A DNA stretch of 64,000 nt from G965216745 sp965216745 (GTDB lineage Bacteria; Pseudomonadota; Alphaproteobacteria; Rickettsiales; Anaplasmataceae), in NCBI GenBank assembly GCA_965216745.1, contig OZ244191.1, positions 186,001-250,000 on the forward strand, read 5' to 3'. Position numbers and translations under genes: made by a program. Shown in pieces: positions 26,674 to 36,207 of this stretch (position 1 is its first letter; each line of letters begins with the position of its first letter). Below the pieces are notes generated by a model that did no database searches, was not told where the DNA came from, and saw only the letters and a list, made by a program, of their open reading frames with translations.

Positions 26674-27675
26674 ATGATTATTCATAACACTATAAAAGGT
26701 CTTAACAAATCTAGAAAACCTCCTGTATGGTTCATGAGACAAGCAGGTAGATATTTACCTGAATATCATGATGTTTTTGATAAAAAAAATGATTTCTTTG
26801 ATGTTTGTTTTGATTTAGAATCTTCTTCTAAAATAACAATGCAGCCAATAAATAGATTTAATCTTGATGCTGCAATAGTTTTTTCTGATATATTGGTTAT
26901 ACCTATAGCATTAGGTTGTAAAGTTGATATAAAAAAAGGAATAGGACCTCAAATAAAAACAATTAAATCTTTTGATGAAATTTCTTTTTCACCAGATAAA
27001 ATATTTTCTCTGTACGAAACTTTTAAATGTGTTAGAAATATACTTGATCCTTATAAATCATTGATAGGTTTTGCTGGTTCACCTTGGACTATATGTACTT
27101 ATATGATTGGTGGAGTTGGAAAAGATGCTGTACAAAAAACTAAAAGATATGCTCGTCAAAATAAACATGAGTTCAAGAAAATAATTGATTTAGTTACTAA
27201 AGCAACTATCCACCATTTAAAAAACCAACAATTAAATGGTGCAGACGTACTACAATTGTTTGATAGCTTGTGTTATGATTTAAATGAATATGAATTTGAA
27301 GATTTTGTAATATATCCTACTAAAGAAATATGCAGTAATTTAGAATGTCCAGTAATAGGTTTTCCAAAAGGTTGCGGTGTTAGAATATTAGATTATATAA
27401 AAAAAACAAAAATAGATTGTATTAGTGTAGATTATACTATACCAATAAAATGGGCTTTTTCTAATATAGATATACCAATACAAGGTAACCTTGATCCAAA
27501 TATACTTGCTTATTCTGATGAATATGAGATACAAAAAAAAACAATTGATATAATTAATTGTTTTAATTATCATGAAAATTGTTTTATATTTAATTTAGGT
27601 CATGGTATTATAAAGGATACACCAGTAAAAAATATTTATGTTGTTTTAGATACAATAAATAAATTTTTTAAATAG
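26674..27675 (+). CDS. hemE: Uroporphyrinogen decarboxylase
   Basis: Converts uroporphyrinogen III to coproporphyrinogen III in haem synthesis. The 333-aa product has the signature PPVWFMRQAGRYLPEY, FSDILVIPIALG, GFAGSPWTICTYMIGG, QLFDS and the C-terminal FNLGHGI. ATG 26674 directly follows the A/T tract of the origin region. A hairpin with T-run ends the unit before rho. hemE beside the origin is a conserved alphaproteobacterial arrangement. Confidence 0.97.
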   Translation: MIIHNTIKGLNKSRKPPVWFMRQAGRYLPEYHDVFDKKNDFFDVCFDLESSSKITMQPINRFNLDAAIVFSDILVIPIALGCKVDIKKGIGPQIKTIKSFDEISFSPDKIFSLYETFKCVRNILDPYKSLIGFAGSPWTICTYMIGGVGKDAVQKTKRYARQNKHEFKKIIDLVTKATIHHLKNQQLNGADVLQLFDSLCYDLNEYEFEDFVIYPTKEICSNLECPVIGFPKGCGVRILDYIKKTKIDCISVDYTIPIKWAFSNIDIPIQGNLDPNILAYSDEYEIQKKTIDIINCFNYHENCFIFNLGHGIIKDTPVKNIYVVLDTINKFFK

Positions 27676-27732
27676 TTGATTTAATTATTTTTTGTAAAAA
27701 TAAAAAATATATATTTTCCTCCAAATAATCTC

Positions 27733-27766
27733 CAATCATTTTTTAATGATTGATTTTTAATTTTTT
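27733..27766 (+). terminator. Rho-independent terminator between hemE and rho
   Basis: CAATCATT and AATGATTG form an 8-bp stem around TTTT, followed by ATTTTTAATTTTTT. The stem is weak in GC but the T-rich tail is strong. Confidence 0.55.
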
Positions 27767-27783
27767 ATTCTATTGGTTTTTAA

Positions 27784-29130
27784 ATGAGTAATAACGATAA
27801 ATCTAAAAGTGATTCAAAAAATGACAAATCTAAGAATGACTTAAATAATAATTATATTTATATAGAAGACTTAAGAAAAATGTCTCATGTAGAATTGATG
27901 AAAAAAGCTGATACTTTTGGAGTAGCAAATATTTCAGGAATGATGAAGCAAGATATGATTATGAGTATAATTAGGTCTAATTATGAGTCTGGTAAAAAAA
28001 TAATAAGTGAAGGTGTTGTTGAAATAATGAATGACGGTTTTGCATTCGCTAGGTCTTCTTACTACAACTATTCACCTAGCTCTGATGATATGTACATATC
28101 TCCAAACAAGGTTAGAAAATTGTCATTGAAAACTGGTGATATAATAAAAGGAGAAATTCGTATACCTAAAAAGGATGAAAGGTATTGTTCTTTAGTTGAA
28201 GCAATAACAATAAATGATGTAAACGTTTCTTTGATCAAGAGGTATATACATTTTGACAGCCTTAAAGCTATTTATCCTAATAAGCAATTAGTTCTAGAAA
28301 CATCTACTCCTTTTAGGGAATTTGGTAATTCTCGTGATATCAGTGGTAGAACTGTAGATATATGTTCTCCTTTCGGTATAGGTCAAAGAGCTCTTATAGT
28401 TGCACCACCAAAAACTGGTAAGACTTTTTTAATGCAAAACATAGCTCATTCTATATCTGTTAATTATCCTGATATAAATTTGATAGTTTTATTGATAGGA
28501 GAACGTCCTGAAGAAGTAACTGATATGGAAAGGTCTGTTAATGGTGAAGTTGTAAGCTCAACATTTGATGAACCAGCTCAAAGACATGTTCAGTTATCAG
28601 AAATAATAATAGAAAAGGCCAGAAGAATGGTTGAAATGAACAAAGATGTTGTAATATTATTGGATTCAATAACTAGGCTTGCGAGAGCTTATAATGCTGT
28701 TATACCTTCTTCTGGTAAGGTTTTGACAGGTGGAGTTGATTCTAATGCATTGCAGAGGCCTAAAAGGTTTTTTGGAGCAGCAAGAAATATTGAAAATGGT
28801 GGTTCTTTAACTATTATAGCAACTGCTTTGATAGATACTGGTTCTAGAATGGATGAAGTTATATTTGAAGAATTTAAAGGTACTGGTAATTTGGAAATAT
28901 TATTAGATAGAAGAATATCAGACAAGAGAATTTTTCCATCAATAGATATACTAAAATCAGGAACTAGAAGAGAGGAATTGCTTTATGATAAAAATAAAAT
29001 TAGTAAAATTTGGATATTAAGAAGAATATTAGCACCAATGGGTTCTGTTGATGCAATGGAATTTTTACATAATAAACTTCTCAAAACCAAAAACAATTCC
29101 GAATTTTTTGAATCAATGAAAAGTTCATAA
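27784..29130 (+). CDS. rho: Transcription termination factor Rho
   Basis: Hexameric RNA helicase that ends transcription. At 448 aa, after a Lys/Asp/Asn-rich lead of about 30 residues, it shows the N-terminal helical domain, the RNA-binding cold-shock-like domain (GVVEIMNDGFAFAR), Walker A PPKTGKT, the Q-loop region, Walker B VVILLDSITRLARAYN, and the R-loop GAARNIENGGSLTI. ATG 27784. Followed 1 bp later by the AddB-like gene, so probably co-transcribed. Confidence 0.97.
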   Translation: MSNNDKSKSDSKNDKSKNDLNNNYIYIEDLRKMSHVELMKKADTFGVANISGMMKQDMIMSIIRSNYESGKKIISEGVVEIMNDGFAFARSSYYNYSPSSDDMYISPNKVRKLSLKTGDIIKGEIRIPKKDERYCSLVEAITINDVNVSLIKRYIHFDSLKAIYPNKQLVLETSTPFREFGNSRDISGRTVDICSPFGIGQRALIVAPPKTGKTFLMQNIAHSISVNYPDINLIVLLIGERPEEVTDMERSVNGEVVSSTFDEPAQRHVQLSEIIIEKARRMVEMNKDVVILLDSITRLARAYNAVIPSSGKVLTGGVDSNALQRPKRFFGAARNIENGGSLTIIATALIDTGSRMDEVIFEEFKGTGNLEILLDRRISDKRIFPSIDILKSGTRREELLYDKNKISKIWILRRILAPMGSVDAMEFLHNKLLKTKNNSEFFESMKSS

Positions 29131-29131
29131 T

Positions 29132-30430
29132 TTGGTGGATTTAAATATAATAAGAACTGATGATAAATTAATTCAAACAATAAATCTTTGTTTTGATATT
29201 AAGAAATCAGTATATATATATTCTTCTAATGTTTTATTTATAGAATTAATTTATAGTAGATTAATTAAAAGTGGTATCAGTGTAAATAACAATAGTATAT
29301 TAAAAGAAAAAAAAATATCTTATTATATACAGTATCTAAATAAATCATCCTCTTTGAAATGTGACTTAGATGATATAAAATTAAATCATGATTATATTTG
29401 TTATGAATTTGAATTTTTGAGTGATTATTTGAATATAATATACAAAGAATCATACAAATCAATTGATTTATACAGAGAGAAATTTTTTTCTTATTTGATG
29501 AGTTTTTGTGTTGAATCTAATGATTTAGATGGAATAAATTTCTTGTCATTAGAAAAACTTAAATCAAAAGATTGTTTTTTTGATAATATAATACTATATG
29601 ATGATATAGAATGTAATAATGCTAAAAAAGCTTTTTTTATTTTTGAATCTAAAAAAAATATACCACATTGGTTTTATAAATATAGTTTTAAATTAATTAA
29701 TAAACACTACTTAATTAATAAAAAGAATAATTTAAGTTATTCTATTTATCTACCAAGTGATTTGATTCCAAAAAAATTGACACCAAAGATGATTTTTTAT
29801 TTAATCAATAAACCAACGGATTTTTATTATAGATATATTTTAAATATAAAGAAAAATAAAAAAACATTTAACAGTATTGTTATTGATATAATAAATAAAT
29901 ACAATGATTTTAAAAACAATGATGAATTTTTGAAATTTGCTATTTCTAATCTCAATGATGTTTTTTTTATTGATTTTTTTAAAAAAAATAGAGCTATTTG
30001 CTTGATTAATGGTTTTATATCATTTTATAATAATGTTTATTTGAAAAATAATTATGATATAAATAGAAAATATAATATTATTATACATAATAAATCTATA
30101 GAAGTATATTTGGATTTTATTTCAAAAACAGAAGACGGAAGTGTTGTTTTTTTTGATTTAATTTTTAATTCAAAGCTTCCATCTTATACTGAAATAAATG
30201 GTTCTATATTTTCTTTTTTTGCTTTAAAATGTTTTGCTTTGAGTAAGTTTTATGAATTCTCTAAAATAAAACCTTTTTTAGTTTTAATTAAAGATGGTGA
30301 ATTTTTATTAAAAAGTGTAAATGATGTTGATTCTATATGTATAAATTTTGAAAATAATATAGAATGTTTTTTTGAAAGTATTGTTGATGGTTTTTTTATA
30401 AACTTAAAACATGATTATAACTTTGTTTAA
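29132..30430 (+). CDS. Degenerate AddB-like (PD-(D/E)XK nuclease family) protein
   Basis: A 432-aa, Asn/Lys/Ile-rich protein. The only recognisable part is in the second half: KLTPKMIFYLINKPTDFYYR looks like the AddB/RecB-nuclease entry motif (LTPS..E.L..DPY.FY..), followed by a stretch aligned to the nuclease core. There the expected GRIDRID...DYKTG reads VYLDFISKTEDGSVVFFDLI, losing the catalytic Lys. Full AddB is about twice as long, so helicase parts are missing too. Start is TTG 29132 or GTG 29135. It could be an inert relic kept in frame, or a protein of another family. AddB near the origin is common in alphaproteobacteria. Confidence 0.4.
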   Translation: MVDLNIIRTDDKLIQTINLCFDIKKSVYIYSSNVLFIELIYSRLIKSGISVNNNSILKEKKISYYIQYLNKSSSLKCDLDDIKLNHDYICYEFEFLSDYLNIIYKESYKSIDLYREKFFSYLMSFCVESNDLDGINFLSLEKLKSKDCFFDNIILYDDIECNNAKKAFFIFESKKNIPHWFYKYSFKLINKHYLINKKNNLSYSIYLPSDLIPKKLTPKMIFYLINKPTDFYYRYILNIKKNKKTFNSIVIDIINKYNDFKNNDEFLKFAISNLNDVFFIDFFKKNRAICLINGFISFYNNVYLKNNYDINRKYNIIIHNKSIEVYLDFISKTEDGSVVFFDLIFNSKLPSYTEINGSIFSFFALKCFALSKFYEFSKIKPFLVLIKDGEFLLKSVNDVDSICINFENNIECFFESIVDGFFINLKHDYNFV

Positions 30431-30454
30431 TTTTTCTTATATTTGGAGGTTTTT

Positions 30455-30670
30455 TTGAGTAGATTAGTTTTAGTACATCAGGGTGATGCAGAGCAAGGAA
30501 TGAGGTCTTTAAAGAAGTTATTACAAGTTGAAGGTGTTTCACCTGGTAAAAAAAGGTTTTTTAAAACTAAATCTCAGATTCGTTACGAGTCTAAATCAAC
30601 TAGGAAGTCTAATTCTAAAGTTGATTCTAAAAGGTTTTGTAATGGTTTTGCAAAAATTGAAAAACAATAG
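30455..30670 (+). CDS. rpsU: 30S ribosomal protein S21
   Basis: Small basic ribosomal protein S21, about 71 aa. The S21 core is visible: VHQGDAEQGMRSLKKLLQVE followed by GKKRFFKTKSQIRYESK. The start is TTG at 30455, 5 nt after a strong GGAGG; the frame also opens upstream at 30443, but that overlaps the ribosome site. The C-terminal tail is more Ser/Lys-rich than usual. Confidence 0.85.
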   Translation: MSRLVLVHQGDAEQGMRSLKKLLQVEGVSPGKKRFFKTKSQIRYESKSTRKSNSKVDSKRFCNGFAKIEKQ

Positions 30671-30695
30671 TTTTATTATTTAATTAAATTTAATT

Positions 30696-31388
30696 TTGTT
30701 TGATTCTTCAATTGTATTAATTAGACCTCAGATAGAAGTAAACTTAGGATCTGTAGCTAGATCTATGGGTAATTTTGGTTTAAAAGATCTAAGAATAGTT
30801 TCTCCTTTATGTGATTATTTAGGTAATGTTTCATTAGCGACATCATGTAATTTTAGTCAAATTTTATATAATTCAAAAGTATATAGCAATATTTCTGATT
30901 CTATTTCTGAATTTAATGTTGTTTTTGCATTATCTCATAGAAAAAGATCTATATACAAAGAATACGTTTCTTCTAGAGAAATTGATTTAAAATCAAATAA
31001 AAAATATGCTTTTTTATTTGGTCCAGAAAGTTCTGGTCTTACAAATGATGATATTATGTTTGCAGATAAAATTATATATATAGATACTTTAGGTTCAATG
31101 AATTTATCGCATTGTGTTTCTATTTTATGCTACGAATTATTTTTGAAAAATAGATCTGAGTTTGAATTTAAAAATGAAGATTTGGATAAAAAAAATAAAA
31201 TTGAATCAATAGCAAACAAACAAGATTTAAATTATTTATATGAATATATATATAATATATGTGGCAAATCAAGTAAAATAAAAAATGCATTATTGAGTTT
31301 TATTTCAGTTTTGATTAGATCTAATTCAACGAAAAAAGAAATAAAAAGTATTTATGGGTTATTTAACTATATTTTAAATATAAAATGA
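30696..31388 (+). CDS. trmJ: tRNA 2'-O-methyltransferase, TrmJ-like SpoU family
   Basis: SPOUT-fold SAM methyltransferase that modifies tRNA position 32. Seen are VLIRPQIEVNLGSVARSMGN and FGLKDLRIVSPL, FALSHRKR, FLFGPESSGLTNDD, and MNLSHCVSILCYELFL, the three SpoU motifs with the TrmJ-type N-terminus. 230 aa, near normal. TTG start at 30696. Between rpsU and tRNA-Leu. Confidence 0.88.
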   Translation: MFDSSIVLIRPQIEVNLGSVARSMGNFGLKDLRIVSPLCDYLGNVSLATSCNFSQILYNSKVYSNISDSISEFNVVFALSHRKRSIYKEYVSSREIDLKSNKKYAFLFGPESSGLTNDDIMFADKIIYIDTLGSMNLSHCVSILCYELFLKNRSEFEFKNEDLDKKNKIESIANKQDLNYLYEYIYNICGKSSKIKNALLSFISVLIRSNSTKKEIKSIYGLFNYILNIK

Positions 31389-31462
31389 GGTATTTTTAAA
31401 ACATTGTTATTTGTAGTTGATATTTTTGTTATATTTTATTAGAATTATTGTTGTTTATTCTT

Positions 31463-31545
31463 GCGGATGTGGCGGAATTGGTAGACGTGCCAGGTTTAGG
31501 TCCTGGTGAGCTTTGCTCTTGGGGGTTCGAGTCCCTTCATCCGCA
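31463..31545 (+). tRNA. tRNA-Leu (anticodon TAG)
   Basis: Class II tRNA with long variable arm. Acceptor GCGGATG/CATCCGC with discriminator A, anticodon stem CCAGG/CCTGG around TTTAGGT (anticodon TAG), T arm GGGGGTTCGAGTCCC. CCA is not encoded. It lies 16 bp before tig. Confidence 0.95.
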
Positions 31546-31561
31546 TTTTTTAGGTTTTTAA

Positions 31562-32875
31562 GTGTCCGGTAGCATCACTAAAGATATAAATATTTCTTCT
31601 GAAGTTTCTTATGATTCATCTGAAAGTAGTTTTTATTTAAAAAAAAGCAATGCGAGATGTGATATAATTTCCATTGATGGTTTGAAGAGGAAATTGAAAA
31701 TAACATTAAAAAACTCTTATATTTTTGATTTATATAAAAAAGATTTACAAGAAATAATTCCTACATATGAAATGCATGGTTTTAGGAAAGGTAAGATTCC
31801 TTTTGATGTTCTTCATAGATCAAAAGGAAAATATTTTTTTGAAAAAGCTATAAAGGAACATGTTAATTTATCTATTTCTGAATGTATTGATGTTTTAAAT
31901 GCTACAAATGATGTAAAGATTGATAAACTTGATTACTCTATGAAAGATGACCTTGTTATTGATATACAATTGGAGTTAAAAACATCTATTCCAGATATTG
32001 AACCAAGTAAATTAAGTGTTGTTAAGAAGAAAGTTGAAGTTACTGAAGATTTTATAGAAGAAGTTATTGATAAATATTACTCTTATTTTTCAGTAGATGA
32101 TAAAGAAAATAGTTATCCAGTAGAAGGTGACTTAGTTTTGGTAGATTATAGTATTTATTTTAATAATAAAAAATTAGCTAAATCTTCTTTTTCTAATGTA
32201 CGTTTGAAACTTGGTTCTCAAAAACAAATAATAGGGTTGGAAGATTATATAAAACAAAAAAAGATAGGTGATTCTTTTGATGTTTATCATGAAAACACTA
32301 AATTTGAAGGTGTAGTTATTACTTACAAAGTTATATTAAATGATATAATGAAATATGATAAAGATGCTTATAAAAATTCTTTTTACGGTAAAATAGATTT
32401 ACCTAAAGTAATAGAAGATTTAAAAGACAAGTATCAAAAAAAAATAGATTTTCTATGTACTCAAGAGTGTAGAAAAGATATTTTAAAAGAAATTGATAAA
32501 AATTATAATTTTGATATACCAAGCAATGTTTTGAAAAAACAAGATTCAGTTTTAGATAAAAAAGATTCTGTTTTTCGTGTTAAAATGTCTATGATTATTA
32601 ATGATTTTGCTAATAAAAATAATATAATTGTCACAGATGAAGAAATACAAAATAATCTTAAAGATTACATTGATGATGATCCTTCTTTGTTAGATGTTAT
32701 TTATTATTCTAAAAATAAAATAAATTACGATGCTTTTAAAAGAATGAAATCAATTGTTGGTGCTATTATTATTGAAAACAAAGTATTAGATTTTATAATA
32801 TCAAAATCTAATATATCATATAAAGATGTTTCTTTTTCTGATTTTAAGGATTCAAATAAAGAATCTTTTTTTTAA
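31562..32875 (+). CDS. tig: Trigger factor
   Basis: Ribosome-bound chaperone and prolyl isomerase. The 437-aa product shows the ribosome-binding signature MHGFRKGKIPFDVLH in the N-domain, a PPIase middle domain (VEGDLVLVDYSIYF), and a long helical C-domain. GTG start at 31562. The order tig-clpP-clpX is conserved and links nascent-chain folding with proteolysis. Confidence 0.93.
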   Translation: MSGSITKDINISSEVSYDSSESSFYLKKSNARCDIISIDGLKRKLKITLKNSYIFDLYKKDLQEIIPTYEMHGFRKGKIPFDVLHRSKGKYFFEKAIKEHVNLSISECIDVLNATNDVKIDKLDYSMKDDLVIDIQLELKTSIPDIEPSKLSVVKKKVEVTEDFIEEVIDKYYSYFSVDDKENSYPVEGDLVLVDYSIYFNNKKLAKSSFSNVRLKLGSQKQIIGLEDYIKQKKIGDSFDVYHENTKFEGVVITYKVILNDIMKYDKDAYKNSFYGKIDLPKVIEDLKDKYQKKIDFLCTQECRKDILKEIDKNYNFDIPSNVLKKQDSVLDKKDSVFRVKMSMIINDFANKNNIIVTDEEIQNNLKDYIDDDPSLLDVIYYSKNKINYDAFKRMKSIVGAIIIENKVLDFIISKSNISYKDVSFSDFKDSNKESFF

Positions 32876-32893
32876 TGTTTTTGAGGTTTTTTT

Positions 32894-33499
32894 ATGTCTT
32901 ATTCTCATCTTGTGCCAATTGTTGTTGATCAAACAGGTAGATCTGAACGTTCTTATGATATATATTCAAGACTTCTGAAGGATAGAATTATTTTCTTAAA
33001 AGGTCCAATAGAGGATGAAGGAGCTAGTTTAATAATAGCTCAGTTGCTTTTTTTGGAGGCTGTTAATCCTGAAAAAGAAATTTTTATTTATATAAATTCT
33101 CCAGGTGGAGTTGTCACTTCTGGTTTGTCAATATATGATACAATTCAATACATTAAACCAAAAGTTTCAACTGTTTGTGTTGGCCAAGCAGCATCTGCTG
33201 CTTCATTGATATTAATGTCAGGTGAGCCTGGAATGAGGTATGCTCTTCCAAATTCAAGGGTTATGATACATCAACCATCAGGTGGTTATAGTGGTCAAGT
33301 CACTGATATGCAAATACATTTGAATGAAGTTTTACATTTAAAAAAAAGATTAAATGATTTATATTCACAACACACAAAACAAGATATTTCTATTATAGAA
33401 AAGTCTATGGAACGTGATACATTTATGTCAGCTGAGGAGTCTGTTGAATTTGGTTTAGTAGATAAAGTTATATATAAAAGTAGTGGTGCTCATGGTTGA
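32894..33499 (+). CDS. clpP: ATP-dependent Clp protease proteolytic subunit
   Basis: Serine protease barrel that degrades substrates fed by ClpX. 201 aa, with LVPIVVDQTGRSERSYDIYS, the IYINSPGGVVTSG loop, the catalytic Ser in CVGQAASAAS, the catalytic His in RVMIHQPSGG, and the ERDTFMSAEES block. A GAGG ribosome site precedes ATG 32894. Overlaps clpX by 8 bp. In alphaproteobacteria ClpXP degrades CtrA, whose gene is nearby. Confidence 0.97.
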   Translation: MSYSHLVPIVVDQTGRSERSYDIYSRLLKDRIIFLKGPIEDEGASLIIAQLLFLEAVNPEKEIFIYINSPGGVVTSGLSIYDTIQYIKPKVSTVCVGQAASAASLILMSGEPGMRYALPNSRVMIHQPSGGYSGQVTDMQIHLNEVLHLKKRLNDLYSQHTKQDISIIEKSMERDTFMSAEESVEFGLVDKVIYKSSGAHG

Positions 33500-34709
33500 C
33501 AATAATAAAAATGATGATTTTTGTTCCTTTTGCGGAAGGAGTAAAAATAACGTTGATAAAATGATAGCTGGTGCAGATAAATCTTTAATCTGTAACTACT
33601 GCGTTAATCTTTGTGTTAGTATTTTAAATAAAAATGGTTTATCTTCTTCTAATAAAAGATTGAATTTAGATTTTCAAAACAAATTAAAACCATCTTCTAT
33701 ATATGATATATTAGATTCATATATTATAGGTCAGGATAAAGCAAAAAAGATTTTATCTGTTGGTGTTTATAATCATTATAAAAATGTAAACTATTTAGAT
33801 GATGAGGTTGAAATTGATAAGTCTAATATATTATTGATTGGACCAACTGGATGTGGCAAAACTCTTTTTGCTAAAACTTTGTCTAGGTTGCTTAAAGTGC
33901 CTTTTGTTATATGCGATGCTACAACTTTAACTCAGTCTGGTTATGTTGGTGATGATGTTGAAACTATACTTGCTAGATTGCTTCAAGCTTCAGATTACGA
34001 TGTTGATGCAGCTCAAAGGGGAATAATATGTATTGATGAGGTTGATAAGATATCATTTTCTAAATCTGACAATACATCAACAACAAGAGATGTTTCAGGA
34101 GAGGGAGTTCAACAAGCTTTACTGAAAATAATGGAAGGTACAATTTCTTTTGTACCACCTCAAGGTGGAAGGAAACATCCACAGCAAGAAAACATACAAA
34201 TAGATACAACTAATATATTATTTATATTTTGTGGAGCTTTTATAGGTTTAGAAGATATAATAAAACTAAGAACAAAAGGATCTTCTTTTGGTTTTGGCTG
34301 TGATGTTGGAAGTGATAAGTCTGATGATTCTCTGTTACATAAAGTTCATCAAGAGGATTTAATAAAGTATGGATTAATACCTGAGTTTGTTGGAAGGTTT
34401 TCTGTTATAGCAACTTTAGATGATCTGTCGGAATCTGATTTGGTTAGGGTGATGGTAGAACCTAAAAATTCAGTAGTTTCTCAATACAAGAAGTTGTTAG
34501 AAATAGATAATCTTGATATAGAGTTTTCTGATAATTCTTTGATTGAAATAGCTAAATTTGCTATAAAACAAAAAGTAGGTGCCAGAGGTATTAGATCTGT
34601 CATTGAAAATGTTTTGATGGATATTATGTATAATTCTCCTTATAAAGAAGGGGATAAAATGATAGTAGATAGTGATTTGGTTAAGAAAAATATTTTAAAG
34701 TATGAGTGA
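33492..34709 (+). CDS. clpX: ATP-dependent Clp protease ATP-binding subunit ClpX
   Basis: AAA+ unfoldase partner of ClpP, about 405 aa. N-terminal zinc domain CSFCGRS...CNYC, Walker A GPTGCGKT, the GYVG pore loop in LTQSGYVGDDVE, Walker B IICIDEVDKI, and sensor 2 GARGIRS. ATG 33492 is preferred to a GTG at 33483. Ends inside the xth start. Confidence 0.97.
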   Translation: MVDNNKNDDFCSFCGRSKNNVDKMIAGADKSLICNYCVNLCVSILNKNGLSSSNKRLNLDFQNKLKPSSIYDILDSYIIGQDKAKKILSVGVYNHYKNVNYLDDEVEIDKSNILLIGPTGCGKTLFAKTLSRLLKVPFVICDATTLTQSGYVGDDVETILARLLQASDYDVDAAQRGIICIDEVDKISFSKSDNTSTTRDVSGEGVQQALLKIMEGTISFVPPQGGRKHPQQENIQIDTTNILFIFCGAFIGLEDIIKLRTKGSSFGFGCDVGSDKSDDSLLHKVHQEDLIKYGLIPEFVGRFSVIATLDDLSESDLVRVMVEPKNSVVSQYKKLLEIDNLDIEFSDNSLIEIAKFAIKQKVGARGIRSVIENVLMDIMYNSPYKEGDKMIVDSDLVKKNILKYE

Positions 34710-35508
34710 TGATTATGATATTACGTTATGCTCATGGAACGTCAATTCAGTAAATGCACGTATAGATCAGTTATATTATTTTTTACAAAAAAATAATATA
34801 GATATCTTATTATTACAAGAAATAAAATGTGAAGAATCTAAATTTCCTTTTGTTTTTTTTGAGTCTCTAGGTTATAAAAGTATTGTTTTAGGACAGAAAT
34901 CTTACAATGGAGTGTCTATATCTAGCAAATATCCATTTAAGATAAGTAATAATTCTTTGTTATATGGTGATGGTAATTCTAGATATTTGGAAGTAATAGT
35001 TTCTGTGTTAGGTGATTATTTAACTGTATGTAATGTTTATGCTCCAAATGGCAGAAGTTTGGAATCTGATCAGTTTGAGTATAAGTTAAAATTTCTTGAT
35101 AGTTTGATATGCAGAAAGAAATTACTTATGAGTCAAGGTAAAAATATTATTTTTGCAGGAGACTACAATGTTGCGTTAGATGTTTTAGATGTATACGACG
35201 CAAATCAAATGAGTAATTCCTTGTGTTTTAGTGTTAAAGAGCGATCTAAAATGAGATCTATAATTTATGATTTGGATTATATAGATGTTTTAAGGTGTTT
35301 TAAACCAGAAATTAAGTGCTTTACATGGTGGGATTATAGAAGTAATAGCTATAGTCGTGATATAGGAATGAGAATAGATTATATTTTTTGTACACCATGG
35401 ATTTTTGATTGTGTGAAAAGATGTTCAGAAATAAAAGATTTAAGAAGTTTTATAAAGCCATCAGACCACTGTCCGGTTTTAATGAATTTAAACATGAAAC
35501 AATCATGA
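34702..35508 (+). CDS. xth: Exodeoxyribonuclease III
   Basis: AP endonuclease/3'-5' exonuclease for base excision repair. 268 aa with the metal-binding LLLQEIKCEE, NVYAPNG, GDYNVALD, GMRIDYIF and SDHCPVL motifs of the EEP fold. ATG 34702 overlaps clpX by 8 bp. Converges with ctrA, overlapping by 6 bp. Confidence 0.95.
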   Translation: MSDDYDITLCSWNVNSVNARIDQLYYFLQKNNIDILLLQEIKCEESKFPFVFFESLGYKSIVLGQKSYNGVSISSKYPFKISNNSLLYGDGNSRYLEVIVSVLGDYLTVCNVYAPNGRSLESDQFEYKLKFLDSLICRKKLLMSQGKNIIFAGDYNVALDVLDVYDANQMSNSLCFSVKERSKMRSIIYDLDYIDVLRCFKPEIKCFTWWDYRSNSYSRDIGMRIDYIFCTPWIFDCVKRCSEIKDLRSFIKPSDHCPVLMNLNMKQS

Positions 35509-36207
35509 AAAAACCCTGTGTCCCATTTTCTCATTCAAAGAATAACCTCTACCCCAAACTGTTTCTATATAACTAACACCGTTGTTTGCTGAAGCGAGTT
35601 TATACCTTAGTTTACACATAAATACATCTATTATTTTAGGATCTGATGGTTCATTGTTAGAGTAAAGGTGATTAATAAATTTTTCTTTAGAAACAATAGT
35701 TCCTGGTCCATATAAACAAAGAAGCTCAAGCATACCATATTCTTTGTTGGTTAGAGGAACTGGTGTAGAAGATTCAGACATAGTACATATTTGCTTATGG
35801 AAATCAAGAGTCATGTTTCCTATCTTAAACAAAGAAGATATATGACCTCTTGTTCTTCTAACTACAGCTCTTATTCTAGATAAAAGCTCATTCTTGTTAT
35901 GAGGTTTTACAATGTAATCATCAGCACCATACTCTAGTGCTTTCACCTTATAATCAACACCAGAAAGAGCTGATAAAAATATTACTGGAACTTTACATTT
36001 TCTATAACGTAATCTAGGCAATAAATCATCTAATGCATCCATGTCCGACAAAACTCTATCAAGTATAATTAAGTCGTAACCATAGTTGCACATATCAAGA
36101 CCTTCTTGACCAGAATGAGTTACGTCACACATATAACCAGCAGATGTAACTGCGTCTCTAATTTTTTCGGCAACTCTCTTATCATCTTCAACTACTAGAA
36201 TACGCAT
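35503..36207 (-). CDS. ctrA: Cell-cycle response regulator CtrA
   Basis: OmpR-type regulator controlling cell cycle and development in alphaproteobacteria. Receiver domain MRILVVEDDKRVAEKI with phospho-acceptor Asp50 in LIILDR and the VKPH lysine; then the DNA-binding domain with PLTNKEYGMLELL, NHLY, PKIIDVFMCKLRYKL and SYIETVWGRGYSL, all distinctive of CtrA. About 234 aa from ATG 36207, which follows a GGGGG stretch; an upstream extension to 36240 is unlikely. Its likely targets in relatives include the origin and flagellar genes, both represented here. Confidence 0.95.
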   Translation of the reverse strand: MRILVVEDDKRVAEKIRDAVTSAGYMCDVTHSGQEGLDMCNYGYDLIILDRVLSDMDALDDLLPRLRYRKCKVPVIFLSALSGVDYKVKALEYGADDYIVKPHNKNELLSRIRAVVRRTRGHISSLFKIGNMTLDFHKQICTMSESSTPVPLTNKEYGMLELLCLYGPGTIVSKEKFINHLYSNNEPSDPKIIDVFMCKLRYKLASANNGVSYIETVWGRGYSLNEKMGHRVFS

